Source of the DNA: Pyrenopolyporus hunteri
Taxonomy: Eukaryota > Ascomycota > Sordariomycetes > Xylariales > Hypoxylaceae
DNA length: 64,000 nt
Direction of reading: 5' to 3'
NCBI GenBank assembly: GCA_902806595.1
Contig: CADCXC010000013.1
Coordinates: 62,001 to 126,000 of the forward strand
The position numbers were made by a program, and so were the translations under genes. This document shows positions 20,947 through 34,119 of the stretch, in pieces. Numbering within the stretch: position 1 is the first letter of the stretch; each line of letters begins with the position of its first letter. Below the pieces are notes generated by a model. That model saw nothing but the letters and a program-made list of their open reading frames with translations, made no database searches and had not been told where the DNA came from.

Positions 20947-23900
20947 TTTTCTTAAATTTCGGAATCTGCGAGATCTGTGAGTGGATCAGATACCGCCGGC
21001 AGCATTACATCATGCGCGGCCAACCAACGTCGGCTAGCTAGGCTTTTTGGGGAGACGGACCTGTCAGACGAATGCGACCTCAGGTCGTGCGCGACACGTT
21101 GTTATAGCCGCTTATTCTCGAATCCAGGGCTAGGAGGTGGGCGCGCGGGGGGATATAAAGAATTTCCAGGTTCGGGCCTGCAAGGGTGAAGATGCGCAAG
21201 TTAGTTGCGAGGCGATCAGCCGTACGCATCGTCCAGAGCAGCGCAGGTCCGCTATCTACAAATAACCTATCAACTTGGTAATTTCTAGGCGCACATATAC
21301 AGTGTACCTTACACACATACAAACGGGGATCTATATCAGGAAGCGAACGACAGGTATAGTATGGTAAGCGTTTATAGCAAACGCCAAGCCCGTTTCCGCC
21401 TTCGAAACATCGTCCCAGTTCCTAGCAGAGAGGGTTTTGGGGACGATACCTCTCGTTTCAACTGCTGGGAATACATCGGCATGACGAATCCGAACGACGA
21501 GATTCAAACCGACTCCAATACGATACAATGCAATACCTTTCCAGCTGCGGGCTGTCAGCGGTACGTTTTCCGCTAGCGGAGGATCCGTCGCTCGTCCATC
21601 GTATTCCTCTTCCGCCTGGGATGTGAGTTAGGTACCTACCTACCTAACCCTTACCACGGTGTGCGATTGGGGTTGACGGGGTCAGACATGCAAGCCACAT
21701 GCTGACATGGGAGTATAGCACGCCCCCCCTGCCCCCCCTTCTTCCTTCGACGCCCTGTAGGGCTGTGTGCCAACAAGGGTTTGCGAGAGAGCCAGGAAAA
21801 AAATTGAGCCACCTGCAAAGCGACGGTGTACCTGGTACATACGTCTATGCGCATGCCACGGATGCTAAACAAAATGGCGGGTTTCGTGGGCCCCGGGAGG
21901 TGCATTTGCAGTAGATGCTACTCGGCCATCTTCGAAGCTTGATTCGACCGCGCGAGATGAAGGTTCTATGCAGTGGCGTTCTTGTGCGACTGCGAGCCGA
22001 ATCCCCCCAGCGAACAATACCTCTTTCTACAATGTCCCCTTCCGGGGGTAAGCCAGCTAGCTGTCTGCCTATACTTGCCTCGAGGGTTCATCTCCTACCA
22101 GCTCCGCACCGCACCCTCTACGAGATCTGCGTAGTCGGTATTACTAACGGCGTTTCTCCCAGACGTGCGAGCCTAGCTCTCATATACGTTTTATTCCGCA
22201 ATGCCGTCTGGCTGGGACGTACACATACACATACATTCTCTCTCGGACGATAGAGTGAATACTACTTGCCTTACCAATGGGGGATTTTGTTTCATATCAG
22301 CTTAACGCCGAGTACGTCTCCGATCTAACTCGACTGAATTAGAAAATATTGCATCTCCAAAAATATTTTGAAACGAGTAGAAGACATATCTTGTCTTCTT
22401 CCCTGTGTTTTTGCCCTTTTCAAAAAGCAAATCGCAAGTCCTACGCCGCGCCCATCTCGACTGTCGGGTCCGTGGGTGTAATTTGCCCCGTACCCGACGT
22501 TGTTGATTTATCACAATTAAAAAACCGACGTGTAGGTTTTGACACAAGCCATTGAGGCCGCAGCCTGCATGCGCCATCTTCACGGGTCCGTGCTCTGCTC
22601 CTTCGTCCCATCGACGTCAACCCATCGTGTCCGGTTACACCACCTACTGCACGTGGCATCGGCCACGACGGCTGGGGCTCTCCAGAGTGCTGGGTTAGAG
22701 AGATAACAGAGATAGCAGCAACAGGGCGGCGGGCTATGACAGCAGAAAAAAAAGACTCATAACGATTAATCGCCGGCGGCAGCATAGCCCGGCGCCGACT
22801 TCTACCAGACAAAAAGCTCTACGGAGTTTTGGACCATCGTAAGCTGACAGGCACAATCCCTTATCCGATCTTTGCGACTCATAAGTTCGGGTTCCGTCGT
22901 GAATGACCATGGAACGCCTTTCCGGTTCCAATAGGGCTCAGGTACCACGAACGCCTCGAACCGCTCTGCAGGATAACTTACATAGCCCGACCTTCGGATT
23001 GGTCTGCGCAGCCCGATGGGGGAAACTCCCTTAGCATCAAAAATAGAAGGCCCCGCGATAACTTGGGGGTTCGGGGTGCGTACATGTGTGGGTGTGTGGG
23101 TGTGTGCGGGCGTATATACATGTGTGACGAGTTCTTGCAGGGTCGAAAGCCGATCGATCCTAAATGATGTTCCCCGAGGTGCCATCAATCTTGATATCAT
23201 GGAATTGATTTCGCTATGGCCGTAGCAAGCTACTTTGCCATTCGAGAATCTCGGCCGATCTTAAAACGACCCGTGACAACCTACCTAACCCTGACCTACC
23301 GTACCTATGCAAAGCAACGGCAACCAAAAGCGTTGCCCACACCTTCGATCCGAAAGTAGAGTCACCGAAGCTTGGCGGCCCACACGCCGGGATTTATGCA
23401 TGATCGAATATGGGGTACATCCAACCTACAGCTCCCTCCGTCGGAGGTTGCTGTCCACCCCCCACATCCTTTATTTATCTCTGGGCTTACTACGCCGGTT
23501 AAAGGCATCGCTCGACTAGTGCCGATACGATAGAGTGCGATTAACTTGGGTGGTTATCATGTGACTCCGCGCGGTCTTAGAACGTGGGTTGCAGCGTTTT
23601 CCATCCTGCGACGCCTTCAGCTTGTCTGGGGTTTGGCCTCGCCCTTGATCCAAATCCGTCCGGCAAATATGGACGGGCTATCAAATCCCGATACCGCGCC
23701 AAGGGTGCCGGTATAGGCAGTGAGCTAGCGAAGAGACGAAGAAGCAGCGATTTTTGGCGAAGGCCTGTGACAGCTTGAAATCGTGCTTCGTCGAAGCCGT
23801 GAAGGCAGGCATTTGGTAATCCGATTGTCTCTCCTCCCTTATTTAACCTTTCCGCAGTCCAATTCGATTTGGACGGCAAGGTAGATACTTTTGGATCTAA

Positions 23901-25532
23901 CAGGGATTCTCGGCAGCTTCCTGGGCGATCTCACAGAAATCTGGAATAAATCAGCAGAATACCGCAGAAACGTGACTCCGTCTATCGTCATGGACGAAAT
24001 ACGAAGGACGGAAATCCTAACTGGCTTGGGTGAGATGGGCGTAGGTAGGTACCTAAGGTATAGGTGTATGCTATCTCAGCCAAGATCCTATGTTTGATCG
24101 GTTTAGATTCCGGTTGGATCTTGAAAGGATGAAAGGAAAACACAAAGAGGCGAAATTGAGATCGAGAACCCTAGAGAGATCACGAGGTCACAAAACCCGA
24201 GGGTACCTAGGTAGTTGGGCGAACTAATTCGTCATGGCGGACCCGGCAGAGAGGGTTACAAACGTATGGTTGCGCAAAATTGGTGCTGAGGTGAGCTTGC
24301 TACGCCGTCTAGAGAGCGCTACTTTTCTTTTGCGCGCGGACGAGCCATCCAGCGCTCGTTATGACGTTGCCAACTCCATCCGGTGCGACGTCAAGCCACG
24401 TACAGACGCGTTCGACCGCCAGGCATCACCAAGGAGTCGTCGGCCTTCGGAGGCTATCGTTGGAACTTACACGAGACGAGAGGCGGTTCTCTCGAGAGCT
24501 CGAGAGCCCGATTGCCACCCAGTCAGACTTGCTTGCAAGGTATCCATCCTAGCGAACATCGTACGGGTTGCTAAGCCGTACGAGACCCGATCGCGTTTCA
24601 AACGCACCTACCCAGTTGCCGCAGCGCTTAAGATATTTCCCGATGCCACGTCTGGGGATCTGCGCCCAGCCCTCAACCTATCCGTAACAAGCCACAACCT
24701 TATCTTGACCAATGCCGTGTCACCTAAGAGAGGGGGTCTCAGGCCAAGCTACGGCTAATCGCGACGAGCCAGCAATGACCAAAGATCTATCTATACATAC
24801 CTCACGTAGGTCAGGAGACAGGTATCTACCTAGGTATGTGTAACGAGGGGGCGTCAGCCCCCGGTGCCGAAGGCGTCCAGAAAATTTCCCAGAAGCCCTC
24901 TGTCGCCCCCTAGGCACCCTGGATATGTTTAATCCTAGTCACCTGGCAGGAACCGGGGCGCGAACTGGCGAGCTAGGTTACGTCGCTCGTGGTCGGTGGA
25001 AGGATCGGCGAGGAGGATCTAGCGCCGAGTCGGCTGCGTAGGCGTTATCCTAGGCGATACGTCGTGGCCGCACGTGGCCGCACCGACCCCATGCCATACC
25101 CATTTCGAAAAGCGTCGGAACCGACAAGACCACCGTAGTGCCCTCTCCTACCACCTTCTCTTTTGGGATAGTGCTAATTCCGCTTCTCTCTTTATCTTTT
25201 ATTTTTTTTCTCACCCTCGTTCTAGTGTTACACAGGCCTCGTAACCGGCAGGATTCCGCACTCTACCGCGGCTCTCTCTTCTCTCCTGCTCTATCTCTAT
25301 CTCCCCCTCTACTTCTCTACGCGTAAGTCCTACCTTACCTAAGGTACAAGGTATCAAGGTACCCGAATTGCGTCAATAATTTCCACGCAATTTCATTTAT
25401 GTGATCAAATATACGAAGTGGTTATATTTGCGCGTTTTATGATTAGTTGCAGTTTAGCCGTGCTGTAGCGGACTTTCATCTTTTACTCTGTTCTTTCCAA
25501 ACTTTTTTCCTCTCTCTCCGTTTCCGTATCCA

Positions 25533-25546
<14 letters not shown>

Positions 25547-25583
<37 letters not shown>
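25547..25583. repeat. poly(T) run, 37 bases
   Basis: An uninterrupted run of 37 T follows TTTCTTTTCTTTTC. Read on the minus strand it is a poly(A) run preceding GAAAAGAAAAG. It might be the tail of an old retrotransposed copy, but no element body or target duplication was seen. Confidence 0.8.
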
Positions 25584-28573
25584 CCCGCTCGGTGATGGAC
25601 TTGAAGATATCTAGTTTCAAGCATTTCTTCCTTTTCCCCAGACAAGCAGAGATATTTCTAGCAAGCGAGTATATTTCCGCTGTCCCGCGCTTACCTGTCC
25701 CCTCTTCTCATCAAGCTGACCCACTCAGCCGACGGTGTAACGCCCATGCTTCCCAGCTTACTGCACGTCATAGCGCGACGAATAGCACAACCACTAGTAA
25801 TATCAACCGTTGAGCCTGTTGAGTTAGACAACCTTGGATTCTTCTGTAACACAAGCCATCCCTATCAATTTTAACAAGTCTCTTGTACAACCGAAAAGGC
25901 TGAACGAGAGGTCGACGGATACGCCGTACATTCAAGGCTCGCCCGCGACCTGACCGCTCAACCACACCCCCGACGTTTCAGCCAAGAGCCAAGGGCCATG
26001 CTGATGGGCATTAATAATCATATCGGATTAATAATCGTTATGGGCCGCCGAAAACCCCGTCGTCATTTCGTAACGGTGGGCATAGATGGAACAGGAGGAC
26101 GGGGGGTGTTAATATCGAGATTCTACAGCCGGTAATTTTATATCTAACGACCTGGGATAAACACGTGCGGTCCCGTTGTGGGTCCGAGAACCCCGGCCTG
26201 AGGACTCTGTCGGTCCCGGTCCTCGGGCTTTAAGCTTATCTAAATTCCCGGCTGTCCACGCTATTCGTACGATATGATCGCACTTCGCCCCACATATCAA
26301 ACGCTTAAGAGCAATGATAATCTTGGAATAACTCCCCCAGCTCAGCTTGTGGAGGCGCAGTTTTACTGAGCCGACGCAGAACATCTGCCGTCTCGCGTAA
26401 GGCTGTCTAGTACTAATCCATCCAAACTACGGACGGAAAAAGGAAGTGGAAAAATTAGCAAAACCCCTTTAGGCCCCATCGTACCATTCAGATACAACAG
26501 CCAATCTTTTTGATATAATCCCCCCTCCCCCCTTCCTCTCCTCGGCCCCTTTTTTTCCTTGGTAGTTGTTGTTTAGAAAAGTAAAAAATAGAACAAGAAC
26601 CCCCGGCGTGAGAACTAAACACCGCTGAAACACCCATTCTTATCCCCTCACGCGACCCCTAAGCAGTGGCTTCTAAGGGGTAGTTAAAAAAAATAGAAGA
26701 AAGGATACAACTGCCATCTACCTGCCTAGAATAGAAACCGTGAATCTTTATCGAGTGGGGCCGGCACCGCCAGATCTCGATCATTCCGCACGGGTATCTG
26801 CTACGGACGACCTCATCCCAACCAACAGCATTTTGCCGGGCCCCCTGTATTCCCGCTAAGCTTACCCACTCCCCAGACGCCCACCCCGGTCGGAACCTGT
26901 AACTCTAAGGACCCGGCTTCCGCTAACCGATTAAATTAGCCAGCTATCGTCGGGACCGCGAGGCAAAGCAGACCGGGCTACGGATGAGGCTCCATTAGCT
27001 TCTACTTCATCTATAGCTTTTGCGACGACGTCGACCACCTCTGCATTGACCGTATTCTCACCCCTTGCCTCTCTCTTACCTCTTCATAATTTATTTTTAG
27101 GGATGCACCTAGATGTGGGAATCCTCCAAATTAGGCGAGTAATCGCCCTCCGGTAGCCGGTAGCGAGACGTCTGCTCGACCGATATAGTTATAATATGCC
27201 ATGATGTTATTTGTCGTATTTTTATACAGTCCGCACGAAACTTAATACTCGATGCTGTTAGTAGCTACCGACTATTATCATCAAGATTCGGCAGACCCGA
27301 ATACTATATCTCCCACGATTTCTGTAAATCGGCGGGACCGAGTTGTCGACTTCGCAGAGAAGGATCGTTTTATAGAACTCGTAACACGTAACTTTATCTG
27401 TTGACTCATATTAGTCGCGGTGTTAATTTGTAGCTTCATGCTCTCGTAGCTCGATTTGACCACTCACTGTTCGTTGCCTTTGACTACCTTGGTAGGGCTC
27501 GTCCCATGTCTCGGGGAGGCTATATCTGATCCTTTGAGCCGGCGAGGATAGCAAGCACGACGATGAATCAAAACAAAGTCCTGCCTTGTTTACTAAAACG
27601 CATAGATATAAGGTGCGAGGGCTTACTATAAGCATAGATAGGCGTTAGGGGCCCGCTCGGCTCGCCGACCGAGGCTCCTCGGAAATGGTCCTTAGACATC
27701 CCTTGGCCATTCGCCTCACCCGTTTCGTAGCACATTGAGTCCTACTCATCCTCTCTATTCGCTTTGATGGATTGACGCATAATCACCTTCTACGTAGACG
27801 GTGGAGTTCCTAGGAGCTTATACTACCTACCACCCGAGTCACTAGGATGGGAACAGGGGCAAGAGGGAGAATTGGCCGCAGTAGCTCCGCTTGTCCGATT
27901 CGACGTAGTTTACGGTCTCCCTACGACGATCAGCTTATAAGTTAAGGTGAACTTGAGTCATTTGCAGCGTGTAGTCAGGATTCCCTCCACTATCGTTGCC
28001 GTAGTCTCTGGTGAGAATGAACCCCTGTCGTCGCAACGTATGGGTTATTCGTCCGAGAATATAGCACGAGGTTGGCTCTGAGTGGTGTGGGTGGGTTAGG
28101 GGAAGACGGTACAGGAAAATCATGGGGTGTATGAAACATACGGCATTGTACCCAGTACTAAGGATTGCTATACCGGTCCTAAGCCCTAGACGATGATGCC
28201 TCTCATACACTCCTAACCTCCCGACCACATATGAGTATTACGTCCTAGCATCAAGACCAATATGAACACGTAGGACTCCTTGCCATCCATTTTGAACGAC
28301 TCGTGGCCGTCATCTGCCTGCCGCAGTTCAACGTTACGTTCCTCGTCATCGCTGCCACACAAACCCATCTCTCAACGGCTTGGACGGCATGGCGCCATGA
28401 TTTTCCAAGAGCCCCCCACATCAATCCTCCAGCAACGGCTATCGTTCATAGGTTATCGTTGCCCCCGGACCTTGATATCAGGACCTCCGCAGGATTTCGT
28501 GGTGTTCCAATGGCGATCCCTTATTCATCGGTTCCCTCTCCCCCTACACCTCTCCCCCCTTCCACTCTTGCCC

Positions 28574-28789
28574 CTATTTGTTGAGGTCAGATAAGGCCTC
28601 CTTAACGGTCTCTTCTTCCCCATGTCCACCCCATGTTTCTTGAACCTGATTCGACGTAAAGGACTTCACGGGGATGTGCCTCTCCAACACTGGACTGTCT
28701 AAATTTATCTCTAGTCCTACGACGATACCCCCGTCATGAAAAAAACCATGTTTAACCCCTCCCAACACAAAAACAAGTTCACCGGCCCT
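28574..28789 (-). CDS. weak hypothetical frame
   Basis: From the Met at 28789 the frame encodes 71 residues, beginning MRAGELVFVLGGVKHGF and ending ETVKEALSDLNK. It is also open about 18 codons further upstream without an ATG, which could mean a 5' exon. The pattern of hydrophobic beta-like and then acidic helical residues looks more protein-like than its neighbours, and the DNA is not low-complexity. I recognise no family, and it may be a chance frame. Confidence 0.22.
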   Translation of the reverse strand, partial: RAGELVFVLGGVKHGFFHDGGIVVGLEINLDSPVLERHIPVKSFTSNQVQETWGGHGEEETVKEALSDLNK

Positions 28790-29784
28790 CATAGCAGTTG
28801 CCTTACTGCGTATTGGACTTTTAACGACAGATGCAAAGTCCACATGTTATGCGTTGTTGGGATGGAATAAAAAAAGCCTCAGGGGCAAATTAGGACTTGA
28901 CACTGAGATGTAGTAGAATGGCCAGGCGAATATAAATCACTCATATTGAGAGTCGGTAACCTGAAGTACTTATTGGTGGATATACCTGTCCCTTGAATTA
29001 CTAGCCACATTGGAGCCCTCTTGTTTGAGTAAAGTTTGTGCGGCTGTAGATCATCCTGATTCTATTTTGATGGCTATCTACCTAGGTAGGTATCTAAATA
29101 CGGACGAGCGAAGCTCAACCCGTCGTATTTCTAGAACGTCTTAACCAACATCATGGTATATTTGATCTCTAGTTTGATAGACAGATATGGGTTCCGGGCG
29201 GAAAACGTATTCTCAAGGTGGATTTTATGAGTCTTGCCAGAGGGATTGCAATGGTTTCAATGTAAGCTTGCCAAGGGAACACGTAGCTACCTATCTAGAT
29301 AGTTAAGTACCTTCTGTTACCGGTTTGTTTAGGGGATTTATTTCTTATCTAACAGAGGTACTCAGGCTATGCTTTCTGGCCAGTGTTATGAAGAAAATAC
29401 TCGGTAGGCTCCTTATGTTATTTTTCCAGGTGTAAAGGCATAATGTAGTTGCCCCGGTGGGCTGGAGAGTGTTCATTCAAATCCTTCCCCTAGGGTTAAT
29501 GTCATAGGCGATTCAGTGGAGGGCCTAGGAAACTCATGTTGGCAGGAAAGTTGCTGGGTAACTAAAGCTATGAGATTTCTGGCAAACAAAATATCTGATG
29601 TCTACTAAATATGTAGGGACCAGACAAAAACACGTCTCATGCAGTCTTTTCCTAGTCGCGCCTCGCCTACTCACTCACCGCCAACACTACCTACCTAGGT
29701 GCTACCACCAATTCACTAGATTTTACCCAACTAGCTAACATAGTTGTTCCAAGTTTCCGTGGTCTGTTTTACGACTGGCCAAGT

Positions 29785-31051
29785 ATGGATGAGACGGACC
29801 TATTGACGACCGACAGTGGCCTGGTACTGTTAGCGAAACTAGCGGGTTACTCCCTAGATGACTATGCCGCCTCCTTAGCCGAGCAGAACCTATACTCCGC
29901 CGTTGGAATCATCAGATGGATGATTATGATACAGGCAAAACACGGCGTTACCGTCAAGATCCCTACTGGAGCGGATATGAAGTTATTCTACCTAGCCGTA
30001 GGTGATTACCGGATTCTGGAGCAGGCCACGGCCAAGTCCCGACGATTTCTCAGACATAACCCTCGCTGTTTGCGAGCAATTTCCAAATATACGGCACGAT
30101 TTACACCCAGGAAACCTATTTGACATTTTAGAGAGCTCGATAATGACTCAAAGGTTTTGGTAGAAGCCCGGAAATCTCCTTTGGAAGACTCAGGTCTTTG
30201 AGGAAAAGGTAGACAAATCCGTGGAAACTTTTGAATCATCAGATCCTCTGGATGGTGGCAGCGGTGGCCTCATAATTCTGGATAATCCCCGGGATTTGAG
30301 TCAAGCTAGAGAGGATAAGCTCCGTCCGCGATACCTGGAGGGACGGTCCCAAGTCTTCTGCAATGCGACGCCGCCCGAATTCGTCCGTGTTTACTGGGAT
30401 AACGCATCCTGGGCGGCGGAGAATAGCGAGACCTCGCCGTTCGATATCTTACAAGGGTTCGAGATCAATTTTATCGCCGCGAGGCTCGAGGGTGGTCGCC
30501 TTGCTATTTCGCGAGCTCGTGCGTCCTATCGCGCGATCTGCATCGCTCGGATCCCCCTATCTGGCGAGACGTCTAAGGCGACCCATTTTTACGAGTGCGA
30601 CGGGCGTAACTGTATACCTGCGCATGGTACTCAGAGGAACCAGGATTGGACGTGCAAGAGTCCGGGGAAGCACTACTTGGTATACTATAACTCGGACGCA
30701 TCACGCGTGAGGCAAAGGAACGGCCATCCCGTCCCCGAATGCACTGCGCCTCCTTCTGAATATAGTCAATCTAAAAAACGAGTGTTGATAAACTTCTTTA
30801 GGAACCACCTTGACAATCCCCTGCCTCCACCAAATCAACAAGCCGCCGCCGCCGTTACCACCGCCACCCCCGTAGTGGCTGCTCAGCCTCTCACTTTTGT
30901 TGATCCCATGCTTAGCCAACCTCTCGCACCAGTCGAGCCTCTCCCGACCGTTCGGCAGCATTTAGACGATGGCGGTCTTCATTCTCAATCAGCAAATCGG
31001 CGTCGCGATTTATCCAACAGCGGAGTGCTAGATAGGCTTCCCGAGATATAG
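29785..31051 (+). CDS. orphan protein, exon structure unresolved
   Basis: Two long frames follow each other on the plus strand. The first (29785-30123) starts with an ATG and encodes 112 residues (MDETDLLTTDSGLVLLAKL and on), with a helical, protein-like pattern. The second is open from about 30174 to 31051, without an early ATG, and encodes at least 276 residues. It contains YWDNASWAAENSETSPFDIL, a Cys/His group (HFYECDGRNC, then WTCKSPGKHY) that could bind zinc, and a Pro/Ala/Gln-rich tail. They probably belong to one gene joined by one or two introns between about 29998 and 30190 (GTAGGT at 29998 and CCCAG near 30110 are candidates), but no choice was clearly best. I recognise no family. 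It may be lineage-specific or partly decayed. Confidence 0.45.
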
Positions 31052-31801
31052 AACCGTTGGTCCGGGAGCCCCGACGAAAAGGCCGAGGATATAAGAGACG
31101 ACACCAATATTGATTATAGCACATCGCAAGTCGACCAAACTCGACCCCGACAGGCAGATGAGTGACCGAGGGGAAGATGGCAGAGGAGAGGCCCCGATAG
31201 ACGGGTAAACTGCCGGGGGCCCGGTGTAAGCCGTTCGGCTCAAGCTCCACACGGACGGCCGCGGGCTGAATCTGGGTGCCCTGGAGGTAGAGTTGACAGT
31301 TACCGTCCATGGAGGGATGATCGTGCTACGGGTCGCCGAAGTCGTTCCCACCTCGGAATCGCCCGCCGCCGCAAAACCGTCCGCCGTTACGAGAGCGTTC
31401 GCCATTTCGAGATCAGCAGGGTCGAGGCCGTGGTCGCGGTCGATGATCTAACCCCCAAGTTTACTCGTCGCGCTTGCAATGTAAGTTGCTCTTCGCCCCG
31501 ACGACATGGCGGGCGTGCCGTTGTAAGGCTAGCTAGAATCACAATTTGAAAGCTAGTTGACCACTGTTCATAAGTCTTCCTAAGCCGTAGAGGAGTTGCT
31601 AATTGGCAACGTGCAATTCACGTAGACGTAGAGACTAAAGGAGCTCACCAAGAACGAGCTGCTGCGCCTCGGCCGAGGCGCCTGGGTCCAGCACACCTAC
31701 GGCGATAAGGGATGCGGGGCCACAACTAGACTCTTCATTAAGGCTAAGTTCATGACGGCAACCTACGTGCAAGCCTCCGGAAGTTAAGCTGCCCCAGGCA
31801 G
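31052..31801 (+). pseudogene. possible degenerate 3' continuation of the orphan locus
   Basis: Beyond the TAG at 31049-31051 the same frame continues as NRWSGSPDEKAEDIRDDTN and on to a TGA, and then as Arg/Gly/Pro-rich residues. An overlapping frame at 31321-31437 reads RNRPPPQNRPPLRERSPF and then an RG-repeat ending GRGRGRGR with a stop, which looks like a genuine RGG-type tail. A GTAAGT donor follows at about 31492. An open frame beginning after GTAG near 31632 encodes KELTKNELLRLGRG through YVQASGS and a stop at about 31787. Coding-like pieces in several frames with interspersed stops suggest a decayed gene or unrecognised introns. A working gene with exons I have not joined correctly remains possible. 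Confidence 0.35.
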
Positions 31802-34119
31802 TCGGCGAAATTCGATATCCGAGTCAGATAGATTGTACATAGATTGAAATAGAGATTGACGCCGCCTTGTCGGGTAACGCGCCTCACCTCTGCTTCTTCC
31901 CTTTACTTTCGCGGTCAAGTAATTAATCGATTTTAAGAATAAGACCTCTTCGATGCCCGTAGGGCTGCTAGCGTTAACAGCTTTCTCTGTATATTTCTAA
32001 ACTCTATTTACAAGAAGTAAGGGGTATTGTTCGTAATAGGGAAGCTTACGGAAACCAAATTATATGTATATTCGAGGAGTGTCCCATCCTTCAACCGAAT
32101 ATTACTTATGCGTACCTATAGGTACCTACCGAACCACGAACTTGCGGTTCGAACTCAAAGTTCTACTTTCCTAATTAGGACGTCCATAGTATATAAAAGG
32201 GTGTAACGTGTTAAAAAAAAGTCCAACCGGGCGTAAAAGGAGATGAGGATGTGAAAGGAGGGGAAGGAGAAAGAGTTGATAAAAAATGCGAGAAAAAAAT
32301 CAGATAGAATTAGAGAATAAGAAGAAAGAGAGTCCGAGGGGATTGGATTAGTGGCCGTCCGCGAGTCGCGCTCTACGAGAAGTAGCTGAGATAGCCGCTG
32401 TCTAACTTCTGTAGACCCGTTCCTGTGTACTCTTGCAGGGCGGCGAGACAGCGTGACGGTGTCTTTGGACCTCACATTTATCGTCTACCTAATATCAGAT
32501 CCGGAGCGGCCAAATTGTTTGCATAGGCCACGCAACGTGCTTCGGCATTCATGGGGGTAGAAAATCGAATCATTAGTCTTATGAATCAGCCAATCCAGGA
32601 TTACCGAACAAGACAACCCGGTGACATTTTCGCAATTGGGCAGGCGCTTCGAAGCTGGTTGGCGGTTTTCATTTCCACACCCCTTCCGTCACCCGCTTTC
32701 ACACTCCACACTCCTATACTTCTTGATTAGTGGTGGAAGGGGCCTCTGGCGTTTACGGAAACATACCCCTGGGATACATTCATCTCCGTGAGCTATAGCT
32801 GTTCTATCCATCTACTTCAATAGAGCACCATATTCACATATTGGTAACCACACACATCGGGAGCAGCAGTTTCGGCGAGGGATGAGGGAACAGGAGGAGG
32901 AGTTCCACACAGAGCTCAAGTATCAGAAGGGGCGGTTCGACGCACAGCTGCAGGATCAACAGGAGCAGTTCTATAAACAGGTGGATGAGCATAAAGCAGT
33001 TCCCGACGCTGTTAGTACGCGAATTTTCGAGATGATGGCTAGCGGAGGTATCGAACTAAGCTTCAAATGTAGTCGCTTCGATCACATGACTTTTATGTAA
33101 TAGAGTCACGTGATTTTAACACGCTAACTTGATCCAGCATGGTAGGTACTTAGGTAATCTATTAACGATTTTCGGGATCACGGTAAGACCTCTAACTCTG
33201 GTATAGGGTTGGGCGCTGCTTTTCCGATCCGTCTCGATAATTTGATGGCGTGGGGCCGACTTAGTAGCGGGCCTACAAGAAGCCGTATAAATCCCATCTG
33301 AAATAACACCGTGGGTATCACTCCGAACCGACCTCCTTCGAGGCGTTGATAAAAATAAAAATAATGATTCGACATGCTTCACACCGACGGAGGGCTACTC
33401 ATGAAATCAAGAAACGTTATAAATACCTCAAATCATTCACAATCGCCAAGACGGCTCAAGACTGCTAGTTGTTGCTGTGAAATTCTTTGCATTAATCACT
33501 AGGCTATGCTGTGGCGCGGGCAGATGCGTCCGAGGTATGGTGTAACCATAAGCCTTCGGAATACTTGAATACACTTGAGCTTTAAGGAAAAGCCGGGCTA
33601 GTAAAAAAGAACTCGACCCTGCCGATGACAGGTAGAGAAAGTTTCTCTTCTCTTGACTCCTCCATCTCCACGAGACATCCGCCACTCGAGCCTGTTTCGG
33701 CATGGCATCGGTCGATGCTTCTAAATCTATCTTGGGAATCTCTTTAGTTGTGATATGTACATTTCGCGAAATCGAACGGTTGGAAGACGGATCAACACTA
33801 TTCGACAGCCTTCCTCTTCGTCTTTTTTTTCTCTTGTTTTTTTATTTTTTATTTCATTCATGTAAATTTTACTCTTTCCCCTCAAACCGTTCGGCAACTC
33901 GCTTTACCGCGGTCGCGAGCCCGTGTAGCACGATGATTTAGTCGTCATGGAAGGTATCTGCTGAGGCATGGGAAGTATTCCAGAATGGACGGTAATTAGG
34001 GTATTTTATGCTGTACCAACCGCCCGGTCTCCAGCGTCTCGACGCCGCTAAAAGGTGTGTGTCAAGATTACTCGAAAATCTCGCTCGTACGAATCGCCGA
34101 GTAAATAAAAAAAGCCTCT
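31802..34119. other. spacer
   Basis: Only a weak coiled-coil frame (32794-33100) was seen. A CACGTG palindrome lies at 33107-33112. The last few hundred bases should contain the 3' end of the CorA gene. Confidence 0.5.
32794..33100 (+). CDS. weak charged coiled-coil frame
   Basis: The frame is open for about 100 codons. From the Met at 32882 it encodes 72 residues, with Glu/Gln/Lys/Phe heptad-like spacing (MREQEEEFHTELKYQKG, then LQDQQEQFYKQVDEH), predicting a short coiled coil. It ends in MTFM. No family is recognised and no promoter or splice context supports it. It could be a fragment of a larger coiled-coil gene. Confidence 0.22.

Larger units (their letters stand above)
20947..29784. 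other. gene-poor spacer, 8.8 kb
   Basis: This is the largest region without a firm gene. Open frames up to 174 codons exist (for example 24234-24758, plus strand) but show no motif, no good splice context and no consistent coding bias. It holds TAGGTACC-type clusters (about 21632-21646, 24041-24055, 24820-24836, 29081-29096), a 37-base T run, and one weak frame at 28574-28789, listed separately. Composition is mixed, with no long AT-rich block that would suggest RIP-destroyed transposons. Confidence 0.55.

Noticed and set aside
24234..24758. 174-codon plus-strand frame and the overlapping 63-codon frames
   Set aside because: One short piece looks somewhat protein-like, but start context, splice signals and family similarity are absent; I could not build a gene.
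32130..32160. GGTTCGAAC, resembling a tRNA B box
   Set aside because: No A box, acceptor-stem pairing or cloverleaf could be found around it. No other tRNA or 5S rRNA pattern was seen on either strand.
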